A stretch of 64,000 nucleotides of DNA, taken from contig JADJLJ010000001.1 of assembly GCA_016710165.1 (NCBI GenBank), positions 2,046,001-2,110,000 on the forward strand, read 5' to 3'. The translations under genes were made by a program, and so were the position numbers. Below the pieces are notes generated by a model. The model was not told the DNA's origin and did not search any database. It saw nothing but the letters and a program-made list of their open reading frames with translations. Source of the DNA: Chitinophagaceae bacterium (GTDB lineage: Bacteria > Bacteroidota > Bacteroidia > Chitinophagales > Chitinophagaceae). Positions 8,221 to 17,741 of this stretch are shown here, piece after piece (positions within the stretch are counted from its first letter, which is position 1; every line of letters starts with the position of its first letter).

Positions 8221-9678
8221 ATGAAAAAGATATTTTTACTTATAGTAAGCGCAATAACAGCAAATTCACTTTTCGCACAAGGAGTAACCTACTATGTACA
8301 GGCTGACCAGGATGACTGGCAGTTGTTCATGGCGCAGAAGGTTACGGCGGACCTGGCCGACGGAAAGAAAGTGGTTTTCATCACCCTTACGGCGGGAGAT
8401 GCGGGAAATGGAAGCAGTGCGTATGGCGGAGCTTCGGTTCCCTATTTTTCATCCAGGGAAAGAGGAGCAATCTATTCCACCAAATTGGTTGGTGATATGA
8501 TCAATGCGCCCATACCACCATTTAATAATACCTATCCGTTGCCTACCCTGGGATATGCCAGCATCAATGGAAAGAATATTGCAAAATATTACTTTGGTAA
8601 TCCCAGCGGCCCCGGGGCCCTTGTAAATTATTTTTTACGGCTTCCCGACGGTGGTCCTGCAGGTGCAGGTTATGCCGGGACAGGGAATAAATCATTGAAA
8701 AAACTGAAAGAGGGAACGATCCCCAATATGACATCGGTGGACGGTGCGAATACGTATACCTGGACAGAACTCGTGAATATGATCACGGCAATAATTTTCG
8801 CTGAAAGTGGAACTGGCACACAGGCATGGTTAAATACTTCCAACCTGAATACCGCTTTATACCCGGATATCTCGGACCACGTTTTTTCATCTACTGCCGC
8901 ACAGGAAGCTGTTGCCTCACATTGGGCAATAGGGATTAATGAATTTGTAATGGATTATTCCTCCAATTCGTCAGCCAATCTTTCTACCGAAGACTACCAG
9001 ATTGCAATTCAGCTTTTCGGGATCTATAACTGGAGTTTACTGAGAGACCGGTATTCCTCTCAACTGAACAGCACTACCAGGGCCTGGTTCCCCATGGAGC
9101 TTTATACAGAAAAACGTGCGCCGGTTGGTGTACTGCCTGTAGCCCTGTCGGATCTAACCGGTACCCTTAAAGGGAACAGCATATTGCTTGAATGGACTAC
9201 TTCACAGGAAGTGAACAGCAAAGAATTCCAGGTTGAAAAATCATACGATGGGATGCTGTACCAGAAAATAGCTACCATAGCAGCTTCCGGGAACAGCACT
9301 TCCGCAAAAAAATATAATTTCCTGGATAAGGATGTTGCCGAACTGAATTACTACAGGCTGAATATGGTAGACCAGGATGGTTCTTTTAAACGCAGCAATG
9401 TAGTACTTGTTAAATACTCCGGTATTGTGCAGGATGTTTTTGCAACGACTAATCCGTTCAGGGATTATGTCGGACTTCGTTTTGCAAAGGCTCCCAAAGG
9501 GGAACTGTCATACCGGTTAATTGACCTGTCCGGAAAACAGGTGACTTCCGGAAAATTGTACAATCCATTCTCTTCCATGGCGAGGATCAACTTAAATACA
9601 GTACTGAGCAGGGGAATGTACTTGTTGCAGGTAGAAACGGAGGGAAAACAATACAGCATCAAATTACTGAAGGAATAA
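8221..9678 (+). CDS. Secreted PIG-L-like paralogue with degenerate active site and T9SS tail
   Basis: A 485-residue protein related to the preceding gene along the whole N-terminal domain, with a signal peptide (residues 1-19, NSLFAQ). The first zinc motif reads VQADQDDWQLF, so the usual ligand His is Asp, although the DD pair remains. The second motif reads YPDISDHVFSS, so the first His of HxDH is Ile and only the last His remains. By comparison with MshB-type enzymes, one metal ligand is altered and the catalytic His is lost. Residues about 310-400 form a fibronectin/Ig-like linker (LEWTTSQEVNSKEFQVEKS), and the last 80 residues a T9SS type A domain. It may be a non-catalytic binding partner of the preceding protein. 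Confidence 0.75.
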   Translation: MKKIFLLIVSAITANSLFAQGVTYYVQADQDDWQLFMAQKVTADLADGKKVVFITLTAGDAGNGSSAYGGASVPYFSSRERGAIYSTKLVGDMINAPIPPFNNTYPLPTLGYASINGKNIAKYYFGNPSGPGALVNYFLRLPDGGPAGAGYAGTGNKSLKKLKEGTIPNMTSVDGANTYTWTELVNMITAIIFAESGTGTQAWLNTSNLNTALYPDISDHVFSSTAAQEAVASHWAIGINEFVMDYSSNSSANLSTEDYQIAIQLFGIYNWSLLRDRYSSQLNSTTRAWFPMELYTEKRAPVGVLPVALSDLTGTLKGNSILLEWTTSQEVNSKEFQVEKSYDGMLYQKIATIAASGNSTSAKKYNFLDKDVAELNYYRLNMVDQDGSFKRSNVVLVKYSGIVQDVFATTNPFRDYVGLRFAKAPKGELSYRLIDLSGKQVTSGKLYNPFSSMARINLNTVLSRGMYLLQVETEGKQYSIKLLKE

Positions 9679-9707
9679 ACAAGGATCACCAGGTATCAAA
9701 TGCTTTG

Positions 9708-9741
9708 ACCGGTAACTTTAATCAAGTCTGCCGGTTTTTTA
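9708..9741 (+). terminator. Weak possible terminator after the PIG-L-like pair
   Basis: ACCGG and CCGGT can pair across an 18-nt loop and are followed directly by a run of T residues. The stem is short. It lies between the convergent ends of the PIG-L-like pair and the exopolysaccharide locus. Confidence 0.3.
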
Positions 9742-9785
9742 TTGCCCGTTGCTGGGATACAGGATGTTTTGCATTTGCCGTTCTC

Positions 9786-11177
9786 TTAAAAGGCATTTTT
9801 ATTCCCTCTTAAAACATGATAGATCGTTAAGAAAAGGATTTGTATATCCAGCCACAGGCTCCAGTTCTCCAGGTACCATAGATCTTTATTCACCCGCATC
9901 TTGATTTGTTCGGGGTTCGTTATTTCACCCCGGTAACCGTTTATTTGTGCCCATCCCGTTATTCCCGGCTTTAAAAACTGCCTGATCATATAATCCTCCA
10001 CCACTTTTGAATAATCGGTAGTATGTTTCAGCATATGTGGCCTTGGTCCTACCAGGCTCATTTCGCCTTTAAATACATTGATGAACTGGGGAAATTCATC
10101 CAGGCTGGTTTTCCGGATGAACCTTCCTATGGCTGTCACCCTCGAGTCGTTCTTTGTTGCCTGCTTTGTATCCGCCTCCTTATTGGATCGCATGCTCCGG
10201 AATTTGAGGCATTTGAAGCTTGATTTGTTTTTCCCGGTGCGCAATTGTGAAAAGAAAACAGGGCCCCTGGATTCCAGCATGATCAAAAGTCCCAGTATCG
10301 GTATCAGCCATGACAGGATGAATACAATAACCAATGTACTCACCACCAGGTCCAACGCCCTTTTTTTGATACGGTTACCCACATCATCCAATGGCTCGCT
10401 GCGAAGGGAAAGTATAGGAAGGTCACCAAAATATTCTATATGCACATCCCGGGTGATAAATACGGAAAGGTTGGGAACGATTTTAAACCGGATACATTCT
10501 TTTTCTGACTGAAACATCAGCTCATAGATGTCTTTATTCTGTTCCGGCGTTATGGTGGAGAAGATCTCGTTGATTTTCATTTCTTTGGCAACACGCAAGG
10601 TATTCTCAATACCCGTAAGGACCGGGTAGTGCGTAAGCTCATGCACATTCCCTTCATTTTCCACATACCCGATCAACTGCGTATTAATTCCGTCTTCCTC
10701 AAAATACTTTGCCAGCTTTTTGGCAGTATCATTATATCCAAGGATGAGAACTTTCTTGAAAATATGATCGCTTTTTTTATAGTAGTTCCTTATCCCAAGG
10801 TATAAGAACCGGTTTAAAAGCAATCCCAGGCCAAAGCTGATGAAGATTGAAAAAATAAACAGCCTGGAAATATTTACCTCGAAAGAAAAGAACAGGTAAA
10901 CCAACACAAAGATTATCCAGAGCAAATATACCTGGATGGTTCTTTTGGTGAAGAATTCAAAGCTTAAAATGATCTTCCCCGCATAGGTTCTCAGCAGGAA
11001 AGAAGGTACGATCCAGAAAATATTTGAAACAACCCAGAAATTAAAATAAGCGCCCGCCGTGTTGGATGAGAGGTGTGTTTTAAATATGACCTGGCAGATA
11101 AAAAATATAGTATTTAATATCAGCAGGTCCAGTAAAACCAATGTTATCTGCAAGTATCGTTCAAACTGCCGGTTCAT
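9786..11177 (-). CDS. Undecaprenyl-phosphate sugar phosphotransferase (WcaJ/WbaP-like)
   Basis: A 463-residue polytopic membrane enzyme that would start polysaccharide synthesis by transferring a sugar 1-phosphate from a UDP-sugar to undecaprenyl phosphate at the inner membrane. Four N-terminal membrane segments lie within residues about 10-125, followed by a Rossmann-like CoA_binding_3 domain (VLILGYNDTAKKL), a fifth membrane segment near residue 280, and the C-terminal bacterial sugar-transferase domain. The latter has KFRSMR, SLDEFPQFINVFKGEMSLVG, GPRPH and KPGITGWAQINGYRG. Length and layout match the WcaJ family. It is the last gene of the exopolysaccharide locus. The sugar, glucose, galactose or an amino sugar, cannot be read from the sequence. 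Confidence 0.92.
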   Translation of the reverse strand: MNRQFERYLQITLVLLDLLILNTIFFICQVIFKTHLSSNTAGAYFNFWVVSNIFWIVPSFLLRTYAGKIILSFEFFTKRTIQVYLLWIIFVLVYLFFSFEVNISRLFIFSIFISFGLGLLLNRFLYLGIRNYYKKSDHIFKKVLILGYNDTAKKLAKYFEEDGINTQLIGYVENEGNVHELTHYPVLTGIENTLRVAKEMKINEIFSTITPEQNKDIYELMFQSEKECIRFKIVPNLSVFITRDVHIEYFGDLPILSLRSEPLDDVGNRIKKRALDLVVSTLVIVFILSWLIPILGLLIMLESRGPVFFSQLRTGKNKSSFKCLKFRSMRSNKEADTKQATKNDSRVTAIGRFIRKTSLDEFPQFINVFKGEMSLVGPRPHMLKHTTDYSKVVEDYMIRQFLKPGITGWAQINGYRGEITNPEQIKMRVNKDLWYLENWSLWLDIQILFLTIYHVLRGNKNAF

Positions 11178-11254
11178 TCCATGAGATTTTTAAACTACGT
11201 ACCCGAATTTTTATTTTCAGAAGATTTTTCCGGTATCTTTTTCTTACCGTTCTT

Positions 11255-12367
11255 TCAGGCGCCGACCAATGTTTTCACTTTGTATATGGAGCATAACACA
11301 TCAACTATTCTTTCAGAGGTCTTTCCATCCCAATAAGGCGGGATTACACCTTTCTTCCATTCGCCATCTATGATCTTTTTCAAACAGGGTTTCAGCTTGC
11401 TGATATCGTCTCCAATTAATTCATTGGTGCCAAGGGTCACCGTTTCGGGTCTTTCTGTTGAATTCCGCAAAGTCAGGCATGGTACATGCAGCACCGTTGC
11501 CTCTTCTGTAATTCCGCCGGAGTCTGTTATTATTCCCTTGGCATTTTTTACAAGGTAAATAAATTCAAGATACCCCTGGGGATCGATCATGATCATTTTA
11601 TCATCCCTGATCTTAAACTTATCTATAATCTGTCGTGTGCGTGGATGCACCGGAAAAATTACCGGGAAATCCATGGATGCTTCGTCGATTGCAGCAATAA
11701 TGGATGCGAGCTTTTGCGGGTCATCAACATTGGAAGGACGATGGAGGGTTACTAAAAAATATTCTTTCCTTTTAAGTTCAAAAGCATCCCAAAAAGCAGG
11801 TTTTTTCAAACGGTCTTCATTTTGAAAAAGAGTGTCGATCATGGTGTTTCCAACAAAATGGATGCTGTTATCCGGTGCCCCGTTCTTTTTCAACTGCCGG
11901 TTGGCCTGCTCGCTTGTTGTAAAATAGTAATCGCAAAGGGCGTCTGTAACAATCCGGTTTATTTCTTCGGGCATGGTCATGTCCCCTGACCGTATTCCGG
12001 CTTCTACATGGGCCACATCCACACAAAGTTTTTTTGCAGTAATGGTACATGCCATGGTAGAAGTTACATCGCCTACAACCAAAACAAGGTCGGGCCTGTT
12101 GGCCACTAATTCCTGCTCAAACTTTACCATAATGCCGGCTGTCTGCTCTGCCTGTGTACCCCCCCCGCATTCCAGGTTTGTATCCGGCTCCGGGATACCC
12201 AACTGTTCGAAAAAATCCCCACTCATTTTTTTATCATAATGCTGCCCGGTATGAACCAGGCGGTATTGAATATCCTTCCCTTCCGACTGGGCGGATTTGA
12301 TGGCCCGGATTATGGGGGCGATCTTCATAAAATTTGGTCGGGCGCCGGCAATTAAAGTTATGTTCAT
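11255..12367 (-). CDS. wecB: UDP-N-acetylglucosamine 2-epimerase (non-hydrolysing)
   Basis: A 370-residue cytoplasmic enzyme interconverting UDP-GlcNAc and UDP-ManNAc. It starts MNITLIAGARPNFMKIAPII, the family's N-terminal signature, and has HTGQHYDKKMSGDFF, HVEAGIRSGD followed by MPEEINRIVTD, and a C-terminal SGGITEEATVLHVPCLTLR block. The length is normal. It lies next to a WecG/TagA-type transferase gene. The pair is consistent with making UDP-ManNAc and then using it, or a derivative, in the repeat unit. No dehydrogenase of the WecC type was seen nearby, so ManNAc itself is more likely than ManNAcA, although the bi-domain dehydrogenase two genes upstream is uncharacterised. Confidence 0.92.
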   Translation of the reverse strand: MNITLIAGARPNFMKIAPIIRAIKSAQSEGKDIQYRLVHTGQHYDKKMSGDFFEQLGIPEPDTNLECGGGTQAEQTAGIMVKFEQELVANRPDLVLVVGDVTSTMACTITAKKLCVDVAHVEAGIRSGDMTMPEEINRIVTDALCDYYFTTSEQANRQLKKNGAPDNSIHFVGNTMIDTLFQNEDRLKKPAFWDAFELKRKEYFLVTLHRPSNVDDPQKLASIIAAIDEASMDFPVIFPVHPRTRQIIDKFKIRDDKMIMIDPQGYLEFIYLVKNAKGIITDSGGITEEATVLHVPCLTLRNSTERPETVTLGTNELIGDDISKLKPCLKKIIDGEWKKGVIPPYWDGKTSERIVDVLCSIYKVKTLVGA

Positions 12368-12429
12368 TTTATTTAATAAATTTCTTCAGATATTATTAAT
12401 GTTAATGCTTTAACGCATTAAGAAAGTAT

Positions 12430-13179
12430 TTATTTTATCCGAAAAATTTGTTTTGTCTTTTCTTTTATTACTAAGTAAATAAACTCCGAATTTCCAAACA
12501 AATAACGCTTCCACATCCGCCGGGGCTCCTGCATTACCCGGTAAAACCATTCCAGGCCGGTTTTCTGCATCCACATGGGGGCTCTTTTAACAAGCCCCGA
12601 TACCACATCAAAACTCCCCCCCACACCCATGATAAAAGGGGTCTGAATGATCTCCTTATACGTATTTAAAAATATCTCCTTTTTGGGGGAGCTCATGGCC
12701 ACAAAAAGAATACTTGCCCCGGAACCGGCAATTTGCTTAGCTACATTTTGTTCTTCCTCTTTTGTAAAATACCCGTTGCGGTAGCCGGCAACGATGTTAT
12801 TCCCATATTCCGCTGTATATATTTCCGCCACTTTTTTTACAACCTCCTCCCTGGCACCCAAAAAGAAAATACGGTATTTTTTCTCGGCCGCCAGTTTTAC
12901 CAGGTTTGCCATTATATCTATACCCGCCACCCGCTCGGGCAAAGGTCTTCCTAAAAATCGTGAAGCCCAAACGATGGCTTGTCCGTCTGCATTGATGATA
13001 TCACAACTGACAATAGACTCTTTTAAAGCGGTATCCTTTTGTGCATTCACCACTTTAGCGGCATTAATGACCACATGATGAATTGGCTTCCGCCTGGTTA
13101 TTGCATCATCGATCAACCCGATGGTCTCCCGCATGGTAAGTGAATCAACCGGGATATCACAAATAGTTACTCTTTTCAT
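12430..13179 (-). CDS. WecG/TagA/CpsF family glycosyltransferase
   Basis: I choose the ATG at 13177-13179 (MKRVTICDIPVDSLTM), because the longer frame back to 13326 would lie inside the upstream gene and its extra 49 residues look non-coding. The resulting 249-residue protein has the family's VNAAKVVNAQKD, NADGQAIVWASRFLG, PERVAGIDIM, FLGARE and VGGSFDVVSGLVKRAP blocks. It overlaps the end of the preceding gene by 23 bp, which suggests translational coupling. Family members transfer ManNAc (TagA) or ManNAcA (WecG) to a lipid-linked acceptor, and the adjacent UDP-GlcNAc 2-epimerase supports ManNAc. Probably cytoplasmic and membrane-associated. Confidence 0.85.
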   Translation of the reverse strand: MKRVTICDIPVDSLTMRETIGLIDDAITRRKPIHHVVINAAKVVNAQKDTALKESIVSCDIINADGQAIVWASRFLGRPLPERVAGIDIMANLVKLAAEKKYRIFFLGAREEVVKKVAEIYTAEYGNNIVAGYRNGYFTKEEEQNVAKQIAGSGASILFVAMSSPKKEIFLNTYKEIIQTPFIMGVGGSFDVVSGLVKRAPMWMQKTGLEWFYRVMQEPRRMWKRYLFGNSEFIYLVIKEKTKQIFRIK

Positions 13180-14344
13180 TGTTTTCGGATTTAATGTACG
13201 TGGTAAGGGCATAAAACATCCACGATTGTGCCCAACGTATGTAGGGTATCTTTGATGAAAAATACTTATTGACCTGGTAATAAAAAAAACCCTCCCCGGA
13301 TTGCATGTTCTTGATTGTCCAGTCAAGTACTTTATCCATTATTTTTTTATGCGCATGAAATTTCCCGAGTTTGGCCAGCGTGATGATCAGCTGGGCCGGT
13401 GCATGAATGTCTATCGGGTAAGTAGAGTTACTGTAATACCTGGGAATACCGTCTTCTGTAAAAAACGTATTTATATAGTACTGAAATCCCTGGTCTACGT
13501 TTTTTTGATAGTCGTTATTCCCGGTAAACCTCATGTAATCATGAATACACTCCAGGTTATACCCTGTGTGAAAATTATCGATCCATTGATGGAAAGGCAA
13601 TGTACCATATCCCCATGATCCATCCTGTTTCTGGTAAGAACAGCAAAAGCTTACCGATCTTTTTGCCGCATCTGCCAGCGCCGTTTCTTTCGTGATACTG
13701 TAAACACGGCTCATCAGCCGGCTCCCCAACAAGGAGGCATTGAAGACAACGCTTTTATCCACCGGCGAATAGGAAAAAGCAAAGTTGCCGTCACTGTCAT
13801 ATGTCCTGTTCAGGTCTTTTAAAATGAAATCGCAGGTGCTTCGTGCAGTTTTGAGCAGTTTTTCATCTTTTGTGATATGATATGCATCAAGCAGGGCATT
13901 GGCGATAAAAGCAGTAGCCACTACCGTAGGGGTGTGTTTGGGCTGGAAAAAAGCCCGTGCCTGCCAGTCGAAGTTATATCCCCAACAGGCACCGCTATAT
14001 CCTTCACTCTTTAATTCAAGTATCCGTGCTGTAAGAAAACTGATCTTATTTTTATAGTCTTCCCGTGGTTCATGATCGTACAGGTTGCAATACCCGGCCA
14101 GGAATAAACCAAGTCCCTTCGGGTTATACTCCTTTTTTATTCCGGTAAGCGACCGCAGGTTCATGGGAGACCGCTTGAAAAACTGTATCCATGCCAGACG
14201 GAAGAACCTGTTCCTGGAAATAAACGGTAAAGATTGAAAAAAGCGGCTGTTCAGCCCGTCATAAGGATCGTAGCCTTTAAAACCCTCAGATTCACAATAT
14301 CTCTGAAGTTTGTTTAATGATTCTATGACGGCGGTACTGTTCAA
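13157..14344 (-). CDS. Uncharacterised alpha/alpha-toroid-like protein of the polysaccharide locus
   Basis: A 395-residue protein without a signal peptide or clear membrane segment. It has repeated helix pairs with aromatic/Gly turns (GYSGACWGYNFDWQARAF, QDGSWGYGTLPFHQWIDNFH, GEGFFYYQVNKYF), the pattern of (alpha/alpha)6 barrels found in glycoside hydrolases, lyases and epimerases. Similar proteins in Bacteroidota polysaccharide clusters are, as far as I recall, often named delta-aminolevulinic acid dehydratase, which does not fit this pattern, so I do not use that name. It sits between the bi-domain dehydrogenase and the WecG/TagA transferase. It could modify a uronic or nucleotide sugar, or trim glycan. 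The catalytic role is not identifiable. Confidence 0.6.
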   Translation of the reverse strand: MNSTAVIESLNKLQRYCESEGFKGYDPYDGLNSRFFQSLPFISRNRFFRLAWIQFFKRSPMNLRSLTGIKKEYNPKGLGLFLAGYCNLYDHEPREDYKNKISFLTARILELKSEGYSGACWGYNFDWQARAFFQPKHTPTVVATAFIANALLDAYHITKDEKLLKTARSTCDFILKDLNRTYDSDGNFAFSYSPVDKSVVFNASLLGSRLMSRVYSITKETALADAAKRSVSFCCSYQKQDGSWGYGTLPFHQWIDNFHTGYNLECIHDYMRFTGNNDYQKNVDQGFQYYINTFFTEDGIPRYYSNSTYPIDIHAPAQLIITLAKLGKFHAHKKIMDKVLDWTIKNMQSGEGFFYYQVNKYFSSKIPYIRWAQSWMFYALTTYIKSENNEKSNYL

Positions 14345-14419
14345 TGTGGTCGGGTTTGATAATATTACAATGCATCGGGTTTTACCTTAAATGCTTTATC
14401 AATAATGAACGCCTATACT

Positions 14420-16576
14420 TTACATGTCCGTTAATTCAATGCTTTGCGGCATTCCGGTATAGAGGCTGTCGTGTATTTTAAAGGTCGTTAATGTTGTCAG
14501 GCAAATTGACCTGAAATCAATCGGGCTGTCATTCCCGGATTTAAGGGCATTGATGAATGCTTCCACTTCTTCTTTATGCCCTTTGCCGGACGATTTCAGC
14601 TTCGTTGCTTTTCCGTTCTTATAAATCAGTCCCTCCCTGAAATCATTGATCACGCCGATCTTTGATCCGCTAAAGACCTCGATCAGTTCTTTGGGCATTG
14701 CTTTATCGCCATTGGCAAGGTAGGTGAGATTGCCTACGGAACCGTTCTGGAATTTCACTACAATTGAAATATTATCTGCCGCCGTGATCTTGTCGTTCGT
14801 GGTACTGATACACTCCGCATATACTTTTACAGGGTCAGAGCCGGTGAAATACTGCATGAGATCAATAAAATGGCACATTTCGCCAATGATCCTTCCCCCG
14901 CCGGTATCCTTTTGCTGCACCCAGTTGTCTTTGGGTATAAACCCGGCATTGACCCGGATATTGATAACCATGGGTTCGCCGGTATTCATAAGCGCATTTT
15001 TGATGCCGGCGCTTACCGGGGCAAACCGCCTGTTAAATCCAACCATCAGGGGCTGCGTATGCGTTCTCCGGGTTTCAATGATCTGGTCCAGTTCCTGGCT
15101 ATTCATCGCAAGCGGCTTCTCCACAAAAACATTTTTGCCTGCTTTTAATGCCTGCATTGCCAGGCCCGCATGGGATGAATGCGGGGTGGCGATAAACACC
15201 GTATTCACCTTTTCATTCTTCAGTACATCGTTCGCATCGGAAGAACAAAAATTAAATCCGAATTTATCTGCTGCGTTCTTGGCTGTTATGCCACGGGAAG
15301 TAACCACGCCATCGAGTGAAGCCCCGGTTGGTTTGATGTTTGGTATGAGGTAGCTTTGGGCAAAACTTCCTGCCCCTATGAATGCAGTATTAATGGCAGA
15401 AAGCGGTTTGTTTGAAACTGCAACCAGTGACCTTGATTTTGTTTCATTCGCCGGGTATTTAAGCAGGATACCAATATGATGCTCCTTTATTTTCCCCAGG
15501 ATGATGTCGTAGGCTTTCTCCGCATCATCAATATCCACTACATGGGTCGTTAATGGTTTCAGGTTAATGCTTTTACGGGCGATCAGGCCAAGAAAACTCT
15601 CCATATTCCGTTGTTCCGTCCAGCGTACATAGGCATACGGATAATCCTGACCATTTTCTTCATAATCGGTATCATACCTGCCCGGTCCATAGGAACATGA
15701 CATCCGGATATCAAGTTCTTTCCTGTAATAAAACGGATCCCTTGGTACATTCATGGGCACTCCTCCCACTACAACTACCTTTCCTTTTTTCCTGGCCAGT
15801 TCGCCTGCCAGTTCGATCGGATCGTTTGATTGAGTGGCTGCTGTTATGATAACGGTGTCAAAACCGTGGCCATTTGTAAAATTATCGCAGGCTGTTTTCA
15901 GGTTTGCATCATTTCTCAAAACTGCCTTATCGGCCGAATGTTCATTTGCAATGGAAACAAAGGATTCGGAAAGATCGGTCCCAAAAACGGAACAGCCGTT
16001 TGCACGAAGCAACTGGCAGGTTATTTGCCCGAGCAGGCCAAGGCCAATAACGCATACTTTTTCTCCAATACCGGCTTCTGCCTGCCGGACTCCCTGCATG
16101 GCAATAGCACCGAGTGTTGTAAATGCTGCGTCATCCAGGCCCACTTCATCGGGTACCTTAACCACAAGGTTCTGCGGAACGGCAACAACCTCTGCATGCG
16201 ACGCATAATCAACTCCGGCACATGCAACCCTGTCGCCTGGCCTGAACATGCCTTTGGTGTCCATGCTTGACAAAACAACGCCACTTGTACTGTAACCCAT
16301 TGCCTTTAACGAATCCAGTTTGGTTTTTACCTTACTGATCGTGGCCATCAGCCCTTCCTTTTTTATGTTTTGCATTACCTGGGCAACAAGATCAGGCCGT
16401 TGCCTTGCCTTATTAAGCAGGTTTGCCTGCGCTACTTTTACTGTTCCCCTTTCTGTGCCGGCACTGATGAGTGAAAAATTGTTTTCCACCAATACCATCC
16501 CTTCCGAAAGTGCGGGCAATGGAACATCATCTACATATAGCTCTCCTGTCTTGAAATTTTGAATTACCTGTTTCAT
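14420..16576 (-). CDS. Bi-domain oxidoreductase: MDR alcohol dehydrogenase fused to Gfo/Idh/MocA
   Basis: A 718-residue fusion. Residues about 1-350 form a medium-chain dehydrogenase/reductase with AAFTTLGAIAMQGVRQAEAG and a Rossmann segment VIGLGLLGQITCQLL. Residues about 375-718 form a Gfo/Idh/MocA oxidoreductase with NTAFIGAGSFAQSYLIP, ATPHSSHAGLAMQALKAGKN and VEKPLAMN, including the EKP catalytic Lys motif. Such fusions are common in polysaccharide clusters and are thought to oxidise or epimerise a nucleotide sugar, but the exact reaction is not established. It lies just before the alpha/alpha-toroid protein, and the two may act on the same sugar. About 200 bp separate it from the SGNH gene upstream, more than is usual in this locus. 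Confidence 0.85.
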   Translation of the reverse strand: MKQVIQNFKTGELYVDDVPLPALSEGMVLVENNFSLISAGTERGTVKVAQANLLNKARQRPDLVAQVMQNIKKEGLMATISKVKTKLDSLKAMGYSTSGVVLSSMDTKGMFRPGDRVACAGVDYASHAEVVAVPQNLVVKVPDEVGLDDAAFTTLGAIAMQGVRQAEAGIGEKVCVIGLGLLGQITCQLLRANGCSVFGTDLSESFVSIANEHSADKAVLRNDANLKTACDNFTNGHGFDTVIITAATQSNDPIELAGELARKKGKVVVVGGVPMNVPRDPFYYRKELDIRMSCSYGPGRYDTDYEENGQDYPYAYVRWTEQRNMESFLGLIARKSINLKPLTTHVVDIDDAEKAYDIILGKIKEHHIGILLKYPANETKSRSLVAVSNKPLSAINTAFIGAGSFAQSYLIPNIKPTGASLDGVVTSRGITAKNAADKFGFNFCSSDANDVLKNEKVNTVFIATPHSSHAGLAMQALKAGKNVFVEKPLAMNSQELDQIIETRRTHTQPLMVGFNRRFAPVSAGIKNALMNTGEPMVINIRVNAGFIPKDNWVQQKDTGGGRIIGEMCHFIDLMQYFTGSDPVKVYAECISTTNDKITAADNISIVVKFQNGSVGNLTYLANGDKAMPKELIEVFSGSKIGVINDFREGLIYKNGKATKLKSSGKGHKEEVEAFINALKSGNDSPIDFRSICLTTLTTFKIHDSLYTGMPQSIELTDM

Positions 16577-16780
16577 TATTATTTGTCCGTTTTGGAAAGG
16601 GCTCTGGTGACCGCTTTTTTGAGGTTTAAAGTTAGTTTAGTTGAATTTGAAAATTATGAACCAATGAGGTTAACATATTATTACGGGTTTCTAACGCAGA
16701 ATCTGCATCATTATTATATAAAATTCTTATATGGCCTTTATTTTTTATAATCCCGGGTATTTTAAGGTCTTTTACTGATA

Positions 16781-17728
16781 TCAGTTCCTGGGTTGCGGGG
16801 TAAACTTTGAGAACCGGGCAAATTCCGGCTTATTCAGGATCATTTCCCGTATCATCAACCGCGAAACAGAGTCGATGCTATGAAGCGGGTCCAGGAAATT
16901 ATTTTTCTCCCCCGTAATAGCATTCGGCCAGTTAAAATCGTACAGGTCGCCAAATGATCTTATGTCTTCCAGGAATTTTTCGTATTCCTCCCCCAGCTTA
17001 AACTGGTTGATCTTATCCTGCAGTTCCGTATGTGCAGGAGAAATAAAAAACACCAGTTTGATGTTATTCTTCACACAGTGGTCGGAAATCCTTTTAAGTT
17101 CGTTATAATAATTTTTAGGGTAAGAATAGTTTCCCAGGAACCGGTCCTCCTGGGCCAGTTCATATTTCCAGAATTCTTCTCTTGAAAATGGCGGAGGCTC
17201 ATACTCAACACGTTGTTTGAACAGTTCTGACTTTAAGATCAGCATGGTGTTCTCCAATGTAAACTTATTCATCAGGTACAGCGGTTTTGAGTTTTTCACT
17301 TCAATGGCCGCCGATACCCTGTCCTTGAGCAAGGTGCCGCTATATCCTTCTATTCCTATACCAATATAGACCGTATCGAGTTTGTTTCTTGAGCTTAGGT
17401 CCCAGAATATTTTAATTACGTCCTGTAATGACCCGGCGCCGGCTGCCAGGTTGATGACCTTCTTCCCATTTACTTCCTCAAAGAACTCTGCATTTAATCT
17501 TTGTGCACGGGAATCGCCCAGCACAATTACCGGGGTTGGATCCCGCTCGTATTCAATAAGCCGGTACAGGTATGTGTTCTTTTTCCGGGCCAGGGCATTT
17601 TTTAATTCCAGCAACTCTTTATCTTTTTCCGGAGAAAAATAATTGAACGGGTCAATCATGACCTCCAGGGCGATGAGGATCATAAAGGGTGAGATGAAAA
17701 TCAATATTTTTTTAATAAACTGCAACAT
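16781..17728 (-). CDS. Membrane-anchored SGNH-type protein (DltD-like position), Dlt-like module
   Basis: A 315-residue protein with one N-terminal membrane segment (residues 5-23) and otherwise periplasmic topology. VIVLGDSRAQRL places a candidate nucleophile at Ser73, and DPLHSID near the C-terminus gives Asp280 and His283, so a Ser-Asp-His triad of the SGNH type is visible. It lies 13 bp after the MBOAT gene. MBOAT plus SGNH protein is the arrangement of DltB/DltD and of alginate acetylation (AlgI with AlgJ/AlgX), where the SGNH protein performs or helps the final acyl transfer outside the membrane. By context I infer a role in acylating the exopolysaccharide. A search against DltD and AlgX families would settle the subfamily. 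Confidence 0.7.
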   Translation of the reverse strand: MLQFIKKILIFISPFMILIALEVMIDPFNYFSPEKDKELLELKNALARKKNTYLYRLIEYERDPTPVIVLGDSRAQRLNAEFFEEVNGKKVINLAAGAGSLQDVIKIFWDLSSRNKLDTVYIGIGIEGYSGTLLKDRVSAAIEVKNSKPLYLMNKFTLENTMLILKSELFKQRVEYEPPPFSREEFWKYELAQEDRFLGNYSYPKNYYNELKRISDHCVKNNIKLVFFISPAHTELQDKINQFKLGEEYEKFLEDIRSFGDLYDFNWPNAITGEKNNFLDPLHSIDSVSRLMIREMILNKPEFARFSKFTPQPRN

Positions 17729-17741
17729 GTGTCATTCTGCT

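Noticed and set aside
14724..15353. Open frame of 209 codons on the plus strand
   Set aside because: Antisense to the Gfo/Idh/MocA half of the bi-domain dehydrogenase, which has clear motifs on the minus strand.
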